NCBI RefSeq assembly: GCF_018760785.1
Contig: NZ_JAHHZO010000024.1
Coordinates: 1 to 39,104 of the forward strand
Length of the DNA stretch: 39,104 nt
Direction: 5' to 3'
Source of the DNA: Rhizobium sp. CSW-27
GTDB taxonomy: Bacteria; Pseudomonadota; Alphaproteobacteria; Rhizobiales; Rhizobiaceae
Shown here: positions 1 to 7,353 of the stretch, one piece after another
Layout of the letters: each line of letters begins with the position of its first letter
Numbering within the stretch: position 1 is the stretch's first letter
Made by a program: the position numbers and the translations under genes
Notes under the pieces: generated by a model
Databases searched by the model: none
What the model saw: only the letters and a program-made list of their open reading frames with translations
Told to the model about the DNA's origin: nothing

Positions 1-277
1 CATCCTCGATCCGGACGAGAACGTCAGGCGTGAGGCCGATCGAGGGGCTTGCCGCGAGCGTCAGGGTGAAGTTGCCATCGGCCGTCGTGCCCGTCCCGTT
101 TCCGAGATCGGACACCTTGATCAGGCCAAAAGGCTTGTATTCGAGGCCATTCCAGACCAGCGACTTGCTGGCGGAAATGAAACCATAGACACCAGATCCG
201 AAGGTGAAGCGGATCATCTGCCGCGTCGAAACGCGCCCCTGATCATACAGGGCCTTTACCTCTGGAGAGAGCGCCAT
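1..277 (-). CDS. Minor tail protein, N-terminal part (cut by window edge)
   Basis: The reading frame starts at ATG (277-275) and runs off the left edge after about 92 residues, so only the N-terminus is visible. The start overlaps the stop of the upstream gene as TGATG, which is typical of translational coupling. The visible part is beta-rich with no signal peptide or membrane segment. It follows the tape measure and one distal tail gene, the place where siphophages and gene transfer agents of alphaproteobacteria carry a DUF2163-like minor tail protein. I infer that role from position; no decisive motif is visible. The rest of the gene is probably on the far side of a circular junction. Confidence 0.55.
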   Translation of the reverse strand, partial: MALSPEVKALYDQGRVSTRQMIRFTFGSGVYGFISASKSLVWNGLEYKPFGLIKVSDLGNGTGTTADGNFTLTLAASPSIGLTPDVLVRIED

Positions 278-891
278 CAGACTTCCACCAGCTGGAATGA
301 CGCCACGGTGCGACTGCCGCTCTGCTGTTTCGACCAACTGCCGGGGACCGGCCTGGTCATCAGCGGGGGACGGACAAAATGAACAGTCCCGCCGGGTTGC
401 GCGACGGACCCGAGCGGAGGGGGTTCAACCTCGATCTGCCGCGAGGTGTTCGCCCCGCTCACCTCGACCACGCGGCCGAGGTAATAGACGCCGGCCCGCT
501 CCAGCCCGATATAGTCACCGGCAGACAGTATCAGCGCCGGATCGACGCCGGTCACGGTCAACCGGTTGCCGTCCTCGATCGCGGACAGCATTCCCGCCTG
601 TTCGGCCGGCGCCTGGTTCCTGCCATGCGCCTTCGGAAAGCAGATGTTCGGGTTCTGGAACAGGACCGTCCGCAGCCCGTCCCGCAGCGACAGCCACCAG
701 GCTTCCAGCGCCGCATAGTCCGAATAGGCGAGCGACTGCGTTGTGAGTGAGATCGTCCAGGCTGGATCAGCGATCTGGGTATAGTTGATGCGGCGGCGGC
801 CGGCTTTTGCCGCCACCACCCCGAGATCAAGCACCGGATCGACGCTGGAAAACCCGATCGCCGGCAGTGCGCGCGGAAAGGCAATTGCCAT
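277..891 (-). CDS. Distal tail protein (tail tip complex)
   Basis: A 204-residue protein directly downstream of the tape measure gene on the minus strand, adjoining it at 891. Its position matches the distal tail (Dit-like) protein that joins the tube to the tail tip in siphophages and GTAs (slot of DUF2460 proteins). A segment near residues 55-80 (ALEAWWLSLRDGLRTVLF) resembles the part of such proteins that describes a bounded region between sheets, but I do not see a diagnostic motif. No signal peptide or membrane segment. It probably acts in the virion baseplate; the assignment rests on synteny. Confidence 0.6.
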   Translation of the reverse strand: MAIAFPRALPAIGFSSVDPVLDLGVVAAKAGRRRINYTQIADPAWTISLTTQSLAYSDYAALEAWWLSLRDGLRTVLFQNPNICFPKAHGRNQAPAEQAGMLSAIEDGNRLTVTGVDPALILSAGDYIGLERAGVYYLGRVVEVSGANTSRQIEVEPPPLGSVAQPGGTVHFVRPPLMTRPVPGSWSKQQSGSRTVASFQLVEV

Positions 892-3560
892 CAGATAACC
901 CGCCTTTTCTGTGCATCCTTGACGACCTTGATGATGGTCGAGGGCAATTCGGCATCCCGCTTTGCCGCCCAGGCCATCAGCTCGGCATCCGTTTCGCGAT
1001 TGCCGCTCGCCTGAATGGTCGTGCGCGCATCGATGCTCATGCCGCCGGCCGATCGCAATTGCGAAATGTCCGGTAGGCGCGGCATCGAGGGGACGCGCGG
1101 CACGATCTTTCCATTCTGGTCCGGCACGAACAGTTCCGGCCGGTTTTCCCCGACGATGTAGGGTTGCCCTTTCAGGACAGGCCCGCCGGTTGCGCGGAAC
1201 AGGCCGCCGATCCCGGAAAACAGGCTGCCGAGCAATCCGCCCGACGATCCGCCGGATGATGGTTTGAACAGGCTATCAAGCCCGCGACTGATCAGCATCG
1301 AGCCCAGCTGCTTGGCGATGCTGCCCAGCGCCGAACTCAGGCTTTTCGCCCCAAGCAGCGCATCCGTCATATTGCTCTTGAAGCTGTCATAGAATTCGGC
1401 CGCGGCCTCTTCGGCCCGCTGCTGTCCTTCCGTGACCTGCCGCAGGATATCCGCCTGCCGCGCATAGGCTTCCGACACCTGGTCGATCTGGCTGCGCTGG
1501 TCGGCCGACAGCTGGATGCTGGTGAGATCCGTCTGCCCCTTCCGGCGCGCTTCCTCCCGCAGATCGGCCAGCGCCACCTGTTCAAGGTCGAGCGCCATCC
1601 GCCGCTTTTCCTGCTCGCGATAGGTCAGGCCGATGATTTCCTGTTCCTGCACAAGCGCTGCAGTTCTGTCGCGAATGGCCTGCAGGTCGGCATCAAGACG
1701 GCTGTCGGCCGTCGCCTTGATCTTCGCAGGAGCCTTCCCCTCCGTGGATCGGGCATCGGCTGCCGCGATATTCGACGCCGCCAGCGCCTTGATCTGGCCT
1801 TCCGGCAGGAAACCGCCATTCTCCGCGAGGTCCTTTCGGATCGAGGCAATTTCCTTTTCCAGCTCCAACTGGTCCTTGGTGAGGCCGTTCTGCCGCTGCG
1901 CCTCGTCGGCATATTGCTTGCCGAGCCGCACCATTTCCTCGCCCTGCTTTCGCGAGGCAGCATAGCGCTTGTATTCCGCGATCTGATCGGGCGACATTCC
2001 GCCGGTCTGGCCTACCTTTTGTCGCAGTTCGTCTACGCGAGCGCTTGCCTCACTTAAGCTATCAAGCAACGGAGCCATCTGCGCCGCTAGCTTCTTAAAT
2101 GATGGCGACGAATTCGCGAGACCGTAAAGAGCCTGCTCCACGTCTCCCGCCGTTATCTTGCCATCCACGAGCCTGTCGCGAAGGTCCGAAAAGCTTGCCA
2201 GCTGTTCCTCGCTGACCAGGCGGCGGGGTGCGTTGTCAACGATCTGGCTGAAGAGATCGACGGCGGCCGCTTTTGTCTCTTCCAACTTGTCGAGAGCCTC
2301 TGCCAGATCGTCGGCCAGCTTACTCTTAGCCCTTTCATCAATCTTTTTCGTCACGCCGTCGACGGCACCCGGAACCTTGTTTGCCGCAGCCTCCACTTCC
2401 GCCAGCGCCTGCGCATAGGCCTTGGCCGAAACTGTTGCGCCATCGGATGTGGACGAGAAGAGCGCAAGGGCACCGACAACAGTAGCACCGATCACCGCAC
2501 CAAGCGGCCCTGCCGCCACCGTCAATCCACCCATGGCGGTTGCAAGACCTGCCATGGTGGCAGCGGCCCTGATGGCGGACACGAACCGTAGCAGGGCCGT
2601 AGTGCCAAGGCCGAGGCTGACGATCATACCACCGATCGCGCGGCCGACCAGCGCGCCGGCAATAATCGCAGCGACCTTGAGCGTGATATCGGCCGTCTTT
2701 TCGAAATTGTCCGCCAGTGCGTTGAGGCCCACCACCAGGCGCTGGCTTGCGCCAAGGCTTTCATCGGTTTCCCCGATGTACTTCGTAAAGGCGTTCGTGA
2801 CTTTGGTTAAGCCCTGTTCGATTGTCTGGGTGGCATTCGCCGCCATCTTCTGGATCGAAGGCAGCCCCTTTAGAAAGGCTTGGAAAAACTGCTGTCCGGA
2901 CACTTTCCCGTCATTCACCAGTTCCTTCAGCTTCGAGACCGAGCCGCCGGCTTCGTCCAGGCCGTTTGCAACGGCCATGAGAATGGGGCGCGCGCCCTCA
3001 TTGATGGAATTGAACTCTTCTGCCTGCACGCGCGTCTGACCGAGCAGCTGACCGAGCTGCGTCAGCGCCCCGGAGGCTTCCGCCGCACTTTTGCCTTCGA
3101 CCTTCAGCGCCGTGGCCACCCCGTCCGAGAACTTCAGGAGATCGCTCTGGCTGGCACCCAAAACGTCCGAAGCCTGGGACGCCTTGCCATAGAGATCCGC
3201 GAGCGCCCCGACAGGTGCTGCATTGTTCTGCGCTGATTTGTAGAGCCGGTCGAGAACACCTGCCTGCTGGTCACCCACAACGCCCGCCACAGCCAGGCTG
3301 TTTTTGGCCGTCGTCCAGGCGTCCGCATAATGCCGCACGGAATCCACGGACAGCGCCGCACCGACCCCCAGCAACGGGTTGATCAGGCCCATGGCCATGC
3401 TGCGGCCGATATTGTTGAGCCGCGCATTGGTGGCCTGCCATGTCGCTTCCACCCGCCGCGCGCTCTGTGCCGTTACCCCGTTCATCTTCTGAAGATCCTT
3501 CATGAAGGGGTTCAGCTCCATGCGCATGACGGCGCGCAATTCGTCCAAGGTTACAGCCAT
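891..3560 (-). CDS. Tail tape measure protein
   Basis: This 889-residue protein is the longest in the window. It has alpha-helical, Ala/Lys/Glu-rich coiled-coil stretches (about residues 390-450 and 560-700) and a central hydrophobic block (about residues 285-370) rich in Gly, Ala and Val. The N-terminal 250 residues carry the TIGR02675-type tape measure pattern, including the segment QVQAEEFNSINEGARPI-like around residue 180. Tape measure proteins set tail length; at roughly 0.15 nm per residue a tail of about 130 nm would be expected. It lies between the tail assembly chaperone and distal tail genes, as usual. A 50-bp gap upstream is followed by a divergent plus-strand gene, so translation here must start from its own site. 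Confidence 0.92.
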   Translation of the reverse strand: MAVTLDELRAVMRMELNPFMKDLQKMNGVTAQSARRVEATWQATNARLNNIGRSMAMGLINPLLGVGAALSVDSVRHYADAWTTAKNSLAVAGVVGDQQAGVLDRLYKSAQNNAAPVGALADLYGKASQASDVLGASQSDLLKFSDGVATALKVEGKSAAEASGALTQLGQLLGQTRVQAEEFNSINEGARPILMAVANGLDEAGGSVSKLKELVNDGKVSGQQFFQAFLKGLPSIQKMAANATQTIEQGLTKVTNAFTKYIGETDESLGASQRLVVGLNALADNFEKTADITLKVAAIIAGALVGRAIGGMIVSLGLGTTALLRFVSAIRAAATMAGLATAMGGLTVAAGPLGAVIGATVVGALALFSSTSDGATVSAKAYAQALAEVEAAANKVPGAVDGVTKKIDERAKSKLADDLAEALDKLEETKAAAVDLFSQIVDNAPRRLVSEEQLASFSDLRDRLVDGKITAGDVEQALYGLANSSPSFKKLAAQMAPLLDSLSEASARVDELRQKVGQTGGMSPDQIAEYKRYAASRKQGEEMVRLGKQYADEAQRQNGLTKDQLELEKEIASIRKDLAENGGFLPEGQIKALAASNIAAADARSTEGKAPAKIKATADSRLDADLQAIRDRTAALVQEQEIIGLTYREQEKRRMALDLEQVALADLREEARRKGQTDLTSIQLSADQRSQIDQVSEAYARQADILRQVTEGQQRAEEAAAEFYDSFKSNMTDALLGAKSLSSALGSIAKQLGSMLISRGLDSLFKPSSGGSSGGLLGSLFSGIGGLFRATGGPVLKGQPYIVGENRPELFVPDQNGKIVPRVPSMPRLPDISQLRSAGGMSIDARTTIQASGNRETDAELMAWAAKRDAELPSTIIKVVKDAQKRRVI

Positions 3561-3608
3561 GGGTCATCCTGCTATCAGCGGGGAAATGAAGATGAGGGAG
3601 ATTCGCAA

Positions 3609-3872
3609 ATGACGGTTTCGACGTACCGCCTGACGACGCTGGGCAAGCTGGGCGCCCTCATGTTTGTCGCACCGACGCCGATCGGTACATACTATCTTAT
3701 GCCGCCAGCCATGAGCGAGGGCGACGCCCTGTTCGAGAGGCGCCTTCGTGCCATGGGTGGCGCGGCAGACGTCTTCACGCCATCCCCGGCGGTTCTGGCG
3801 CTATTGGCGACCGCCACCCTGATCGGGTTCATTCTGCTGTTGATCGGTCGCGAGATCGTCACCGAGGGCTGA
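3609..3872 (+). CDS. Small two-span membrane protein on the opposite strand (moron candidate)
   Basis: An 87-residue protein encoded against the direction of the whole structural operon, between the tail chaperone and tape measure genes. I chose ATG 3609 because a GAGGGAG ribosome-binding site lies about 8 nt upstream; the frame is open further upstream but without a better start. Two hydrophobic segments are visible, at about residues 13-31 (LGALMFVAPTPIGTYY...) and 61-80 (AVLALLATATLIGFILLLIG), with a charged loop between them that contains FERRLRAMGG. Its 3' end overlaps the minus-strand frameshift extension of the tail chaperone by 14 bp. An own-promoter membrane gene in reversed orientation inside a late operon fits a moron expressed in the lysogen. 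Function unknown; superinfection exclusion is only one possibility. Confidence 0.7.
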   Translation: MTVSTYRLTTLGKLGALMFVAPTPIGTYYLMPPAMSEGDALFERRLRAMGGAADVFTPSPAVLALLATATLIGFILLLIGREIVTEG

Positions 3873-4092
3873 GGCGTCGCAGCATGTCCTGATGCTCGGC
3901 AAGGCTTGGCGCATCCGGTTCCTGCTCGGCACCATTGGCCTTTGCGAAGCCATCCGCGCAGGCCGCAAACTCCCACAGCATCATCCGGCCGACTTCGGCC
4001 GGGGTGAAGCCGATCACCGCCCCCAGCCCGTAAAAATCCGAGAAAACTAGCCTGTCGCCGCCGTTTCCGTTTTCCCGGCCGGCGGCTTTCCC
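3859..4092 (-). CDS. Tail assembly chaperone C-terminal extension made by -1 frameshift (gpT-like)
   Basis: This frame is open from the slippery site at 4092-4086 to TGA at 3861-3859 and has no good start codon of its own. It encodes about 75 residues after the shift, including DFYGLGAVIGFTPAEVGRM and LWEFAACADGFAKANG, the signature of the small alphaproteobacterial phage/GTA tail assembly chaperone (the rcc01693 type). The lambda-type heptamer G GGA AAG lies in the correct phase in the upstream chaperone gene, 38 nt before its stop. A ribosome slipping -1 there would make a fusion of about 224 residues, analogous to lambda gpGT. An alternative is independent initiation at an internal GTG (about 46 residues), which would lose the first part of the motif. 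Confidence 0.75.
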   Translation of the reverse strand, partial: GKAAGRENGNGGDRLVFSDFYGLGAVIGFTPAEVGRMMLWEFAACADGFAKANGAEQEPDAPSLAEHQDMLRRLSPR

Positions 4093-4532
4093 GCCGGCTC
4101 GCCCTCCGGGGCAGTCAGGGCATGGTGCAGGATGGCAGCGGCAATGCCGACATTGTCCACCAGGGCAAACCGATCGACCTGGTCCACGTAGCGCGACACG
4201 GTAACGAAGGCATCGGTCGATGACGCGCCAGCACCGATCAGGCCGAGCCGGATCGTTTCCCGGACATCTTCCACGCGCCAGTCACCGCCAATAGCGCGCA
4301 GGATTGAATAGGCGTTGAGGTCGCGATGGAAGTCGGGATCGTCAAGGCCAGCCGGATAGGCGTCCGGCTCCGGGCGTCGTGCGGCAGCCGCCTGCGGTTG
4401 CGCGGACATGAGCCGCGCAAAGATGGTGGCAGGGCCTGCGTTGCAGACGCCCTGCAGCTCCTGCAATTGCGCGAGAGCAAGGCGGAAGGAATGCATCTTG
4501 CCACCCAGGGGGAGGGAGATCGTCGCGCTCAT
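4047..4532 (-). CDS. Tail assembly chaperone (gpG-like, Phage_TAC_11 / GTA type)
   Basis: A 161-residue protein starting at ATG 4532, which overlaps the tail tube stop as ATGA; an upstream in-frame start would run deep into the tube gene. The N-terminus (SATISLPLGGKMHSFRLALA) and the pattern L-x-x-LQ-x-L-x-G-V-CNAGP match the gene transfer agent family chaperone (Phage_TAC_11, PF11836). A central segment (about residues 75-130) covers the conserved YSILRAIGGDWRVEDVRETI. Such proteins coat the tape measure protein before the tube polymerises around it. The C-terminal tail is Pro/Gly/Ala-rich and contains the frameshift site, so both a short and an extended product are expected. Confidence 0.85.
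   Translation of the reverse strand: MSATISLPLGGKMHSFRLALAQLQELQGVCNAGPATIFARLMSAQPQAAAARRPEPDAYPAGLDDPDFHRDLNAYSILRAIGGDWRVEDVRETIRLGLIGAGASSTDAFVTVSRYVDQVDRFALVDNVGIAAAILHHALTAPEGEPAGKPPAGKTETAATG
4086..4092 (-). promoter_or_regulatory. Programmed -1 ribosomal frameshift site (slippery heptamer GGGAAAG)
   Basis: On the minus strand the sequence reads G GGA AAG, with GGA and AAG as zero-frame codons 148 and 149 of the tail chaperone gene. This is the same heptamer, in the same phase, as the lambda gpG/gpGT site. Slipping back one base gives GGG AAA and opens the downstream frame. The shift leads directly into the conserved gpT-like domain that otherwise lacks a start codon. Confidence 0.75.
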
Positions 4533-4963
4533 GCCGCCGCTACCCACTTCACTTCACCGTCCGACTGCAGCGCGATCGTGCAGGACACATAGCCCTTGCC
4601 CTCTTTGGCGATCCCGAGCGAGGTGATCACGAACCGGCCGGCATACCAGCCGCCGCCCTGTGCCGCCGGCAGGTCGAGAAGAACGCGGGTATTGATCGGC
4701 TCGCCCGACAGCTGCTGGTCGCGCAGCTTGCCATAGCTCATCGGGTCCATGGTGCCGGCGCCATTGATCGAGGCTGACAGGGTATCGACCGAGCGCAGCA
4801 CCCATCCCGGTGCATCCGGATCAAGGCAATTCGGTTCGGTCGATTCCGTGGTGGTCGCCTCCACCGTGAAATCCTGCGAGGTGTTGATGGTGCAGGCATG
4901 CGCGAACACTTCCGGGTCGGCGCCATCGCCGAATTGCGTCAAAAGCTTCTTGGTCGTCGCCAT
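4529..4963 (-). CDS. Major tail tube protein
   Basis: A 144-residue protein with a strong ribosome-binding site (GGAGG, 6 nt before ATG 4963). It is beta-rich, of the usual length for a siphophage tube subunit, and has a long loop with EATTTESTEPNCLDPDAPGW (about residues 35-54). The segments GTMDPMSYGKLRDQQLSGEP and GKGYVSCTIALQSDGEVKW fit the phage tail tube family (Phage_tail_2/TP901-1 type). It lies between the tail terminator and tail chaperone genes, the canonical slot. It forms the inner tube of the non-contractile tail; there is no sheath gene, which supports a siphovirus. Confidence 0.85.
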   Translation of the reverse strand: MATTKKLLTQFGDGADPEVFAHACTINTSQDFTVEATTTESTEPNCLDPDAPGWVLRSVDTLSASINGAGTMDPMSYGKLRDQQLSGEPINTRVLLDLPAAQGGGWYAGRFVITSLGIAKEGKGYVSCTIALQSDGEVKWVAAA

Positions 4964-5001
4964 GACGATCCTCCATGATCAGGGGTTGATGGGTTGAGAG
5001 G

Positions 5002-5430
5002 TCAGCCTGCCGGCTGGGTTTCGATCATCAGATCGATGCGCGCCCGGCGGGTAACGCCGTCCGGATCGCGGCTGAAGGTGATGTTTTCGACGCGCATGCG
5101 GTCGAGGACGTGGCCGGCAATCGCCAGGTCCTGTTCGTGCAGACCGATACGCAAGGCACCGGCGATGCGCTTTACCTCAGGATATCCGATCGCGCGTGAC
5201 CAGACATTGAGGTTGATGAAGGTGGTCGAGCGATCAAAGCATTCTTCATCGATCGGCACGAGCTGGCCCTCGGCGATCGAGATATAGGGAAAGTCCGCGC
5301 CGGTATCGGCAATGCGCTCGGCTGCCGCCGGCACATCATCATAAACACGGCCGGCGACGACTTCTTGCGTCAGCTCGGCCACGCGCGCCACAAGCGCCAC
5401 CTGAATGGCAAGGCTCGTATCCTCGCCCAT
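5002..5430 (-). CDS. Tail completion/terminator protein (DUF3168 family)
   Basis: A 142-residue protein whose ATG at 5430 overlaps the stop of the gp10-like gene as TAATG. Segments typical of DUF3168 are visible: V-x-x-RVYDDVPAAAERIADT and FPYISIAEGQLVPIDEECFDRS, followed by LNVWSRAIGYPEVKRIAGAL. The family caps the tail tube and interacts with the head completion proteins. The neighbours (gp10-like upstream, tube downstream) support this. The 38-bp gap to the tube gene holds only that gene's ribosome-binding site. Confidence 0.85.
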   Translation of the reverse strand: MGEDTSLAIQVALVARVAELTQEVVAGRVYDDVPAAAERIADTGADFPYISIAEGQLVPIDEECFDRSTTFINLNVWSRAIGYPEVKRIAGALRIGLHEQDLAIAGHVLDRMRVENITFSRDPDGVTRRARIDLMIETQPAG

Positions 5431-5840
5431 TACTTGCCCGCCGTCTTCAGCGCCCGGCGCACGGCAGCCCGAACACGCGCCCTCGCCTTTTTCTTGCGCA
5501 CCCGGATTGCCGGCAGGAAGAATGGGTTTGCCGGCATCCCCTCGCGGCCGAACTCCTGCGCAAGGGCATAATCATATTCCGGGACAGCATAGTCGCTGTC
5601 GCGCACCGGCTTGGTGGTGGCATCGCCCCCGGCCCGGATGACGACACCGATTTCCGGGTCGGGCAAGGGTTCGGAGCGGATGGTGCCGGCCAGCGTCAGA
5701 TCATCCTTCGGCACAAGCGACCGCTGCAGCATGTTGATCTCGCGGCCTTGCAGCATCAGCTCGGCTTTAGCGCGTTTGCGCACCTCGGCCGGGATCCGCT
5801 CCAGGCGCCGGCGCAGTTTTTCGAGGCCAATGAACTTCAT
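5430..5840 (-). CDS. HK97 gp10-like head-tail joining / tail completion protein
   Basis: A 136-residue protein beginning MKFIGLEKLRRRLERIP. I chose ATG 5840 because it overlaps the previous stop (ATGA); the longer upstream frame lies inside the previous gene. The N-terminal basic helix followed by VRKRAKAEL, the central KSL-like MLQRSLVPKDDLTLAGTI segment and the YA-x-x-x-EFG motif with PANPFFLPAIR near the C-terminus are the hallmarks of the HK97 gp10 family. The last 20 residues are very basic. It acts at the head-tail interface. Confidence 0.85.
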   Translation of the reverse strand: MKFIGLEKLRRRLERIPAEVRKRAKAELMLQGREINMLQRSLVPKDDLTLAGTIRSEPLPDPEIGVVIRAGGDATTKPVRDSDYAVPEYDYALAQEFGREGMPANPFFLPAIRVRKKKARARVRAAVRRALKTAGK

Positions 5841-6175
5841 GAGGCAACCCCGCTGATGACGGTGAGAAAGACACAAAGCGGATCGGTGACGGCATCCACT
5901 TCGCGGATGGCATAGACCATGCCGCGCCTCACATCGCGCAGCTGCCAATCCGTGCTGATGGTTTTGGACAAGACATCCTTGCGCAGTCGAACCTTGAGGA
6001 TGGCGCGACCCTGCAAGCGTTCGGCCACCACTGCCTCGCTACCACCGGCATAGACAAAGGCTGCCCGGCGCTGGAACTGCTCGACAAAGTCCGAGCGATA
6101 ATTGCCGGCGCCATCATTCACCCGCTCCCGCTTGTCGAGCGCGACACGTTCTTTCAGACTGCCGGCATCAATCAT
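5837..6175 (-). CDS. Head closure protein (SPP1 gp16-like head-tail adaptor)
   Basis: A 112-residue protein with the opening pattern DAGSLKERVALDKRERV, a G-NYRSDFVEQFQRRA segment and a WQLRDVRRGMVYAIREV segment. These match the SPP1-type phage head-tail adaptor family (PF05521), in which the opening segment L-x-x-R-V is characteristic. The length is normal. It overlaps both the small gene upstream and the gp10-like gene downstream by a few bases. It would seal the connector after DNA packaging and provide the platform for tail joining. Confidence 0.88.
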   Translation of the reverse strand: MIDAGSLKERVALDKRERVNDGAGNYRSDFVEQFQRRAAFVYAGGSEAVVAERLQGRAILKVRLRKDVLSKTISTDWQLRDVRRGMVYAIREVDAVTDPLCVFLTVISGVAS

Positions 6176-6353
6176 CGCCGCCTGCCTTTGGCGCCGATCG
6201 CTCCGCCCTCACCGTCACGGCCGCCTTTACGGCAAGCGCCTGGTCGGCGCAGTCGCGTTTGACCGTGTAGGTTTGACCGGCCTTGTAGGCGATGGTCACG
6301 CCGAACACGGGCGGCCGGTAGTCAAAATCCTTGAGGAACCGGACACGGGCCAT
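6168..6353 (-). CDS. Small structural-operon protein, function unknown
   Basis: A 61-residue protein starting at ATG 6353 (MARVRFLKDFDYRP), just downstream of the gp6-like connector stop; the longer frame upstream lies inside that gene. The segment FDYRPPVFGVTIAYKAGQTYTVKRDCADQALA is common in short proteins encoded between the capsid and connector genes of alphaproteobacterial phages, where it may bind the capsid or connector. The C-terminus overlaps the head closure gene by 8 bp. I do not recognise a defined function. Confidence 0.7.
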   Translation of the reverse strand: MARVRFLKDFDYRPPVFGVTIAYKAGQTYTVKRDCADQALAVKAAVTVRAERSAPKAGGDD

Positions 6354-6361
6354 GGCCGCTC

Positions 6362-6976
6362 CTATCGATAGATGCGGTAGGGCTGCAAAAGCGCATCGAC
6401 CGCAAAGGGGAGAGTGACAGCGCTTTGCCCGATCACCACAGCCTCGCGGTTCCGATACCAATGCGCAACGAGAAGCAGGATGGCAAAGCGTATGGGTTCC
6501 GGCACATTCGCCACCCAGACAGCAGGCGTGCCGACCGCAGGTGCGCCGACTGTTTTTGCGCAGCCGACCCGGTAGCGGATGATGACACGCTGATTGCGCC
6601 CGGAGACGAACGGCCAGGCGCCGGACAGAGGATAGACGCCACCCGCATCGATTTCGTATTCAGCAGGCGGGATCGTCTCAAAGCTATCGGCACCAACCCG
6701 AAGCCGGATGGAGACCAGCTCAAGCACCGGACTGAACGGCAGGTGGATGTAGCCGTCAGCCTCGGCATAAAAATCTTCCATGGCATAATCGAGGGTCTGG
6801 ATCCCGAGCGCCCGCCCGAGCCAGCCGGTCGGCCCATCGATCCAGGTCGTGGCGGCGAGGATCAGCCCTTCGACATAGGCCTCGTCTTCCTCTGGCAGTT
6901 CGGCCAGGTGCCGGCGGGCATCCTCCAGCGTGACGATCGGCACGGGTGGCTCAACCACCCAAATATCGGCCGCCAT
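6362..6976 (-). CDS. Head-tail connector (HK97 gp6-like)
   Basis: A 204-residue protein with the gp6 signature VTLEDARRHLAELPEEDEAYVEGLILAAT (residues about 16-44), the acidic helix pair that sits below the portal, then a W-x-DGPTGWLGRAL segment and a C-terminal helix with PEPIRFAILLLVAHWYRNREAV. This is the TIGR01560/TIGR02215 pattern. The start overlaps the upstream stop as TAATG. It forms the ring between the portal and head closure protein in the connector. Confidence 0.88.
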   Translation of the reverse strand: MAADIWVVEPPVPIVTLEDARRHLAELPEEDEAYVEGLILAATTWIDGPTGWLGRALGIQTLDYAMEDFYAEADGYIHLPFSPVLELVSIRLRVGADSFETIPPAEYEIDAGGVYPLSGAWPFVSGRNQRVIIRYRVGCAKTVGAPAVGTPAVWVANVPEPIRFAILLLVAHWYRNREAVVIGQSAVTLPFAVDALLQPYRIYR

Positions 6977-7284
6977 TACTTTTTGGCCTTCGCTTCGAGC
7001 TGCTTTTCCAGTTCGGCGATACGAGCGGTTTTTGCCGCCAGCTCCGATCGCAGGGTTTCGAGCTCGGCCGCCTGAGAGCTCTTGGCTGCGGCCCTCTCCT
7101 GTTCGGCCGCCTGTCGCTGTGCCTCGCGCTCGGCTTCTGCCTTGGCCTCTGCCTTGGCATCATAGGCAACAAAACTGCCCTTCTGCACGAGCGCCTTGCC
7201 CAGACGATCATCGACCGTGATCACCTCGCCCCGGCGCACATTGCCATAGTCGCCATACGAGCTGCGCTTTGCTTTGATTTCCAT
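6976..7284 (-). CDS. Small protein with C-terminal coiled coil
   Basis: A 102-residue protein starting at ATG 7284 with a GGAG site 7 nt upstream. The first 45 residues (MEIKAKRSSYGDYGNVRRGE...) form a compact, probably beta, domain. Residues 50-102 are almost entirely Ala, Glu, Lys and Arg and should form a coiled coil (LETLRSELAAKTARIAELEKQ). It sits between the major capsid and the gp6-like connector. Possible roles are head decoration or a connector accessory; the coiled coil could also act as a scaffold element. I cannot choose from sequence. Confidence 0.75.
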   Translation of the reverse strand: MEIKAKRSSYGDYGNVRRGEVITVDDRLGKALVQKGSFVAYDAKAEAKAEAEREAQRQAAEQERAAAKSSQAAELETLRSELAAKTARIAELEKQLEAKAKK

Positions 7285-7353
7285 GTCGGTTCTCCATTGG
7301 CGAGCAGGCGGGCAGAACAATGCTGCCCGCCGTCATCTGCCGATCGCGGTTGA

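Noticed and set aside
4021..4080. Second slippery-looking run GGGAAAAC nearer to the chaperone stop
   Set aside because: Its phase (GGG AAA ACG) does not fit the X XXY YYZ rule for -1 slippage, unlike the GGGAAAG site just upstream.
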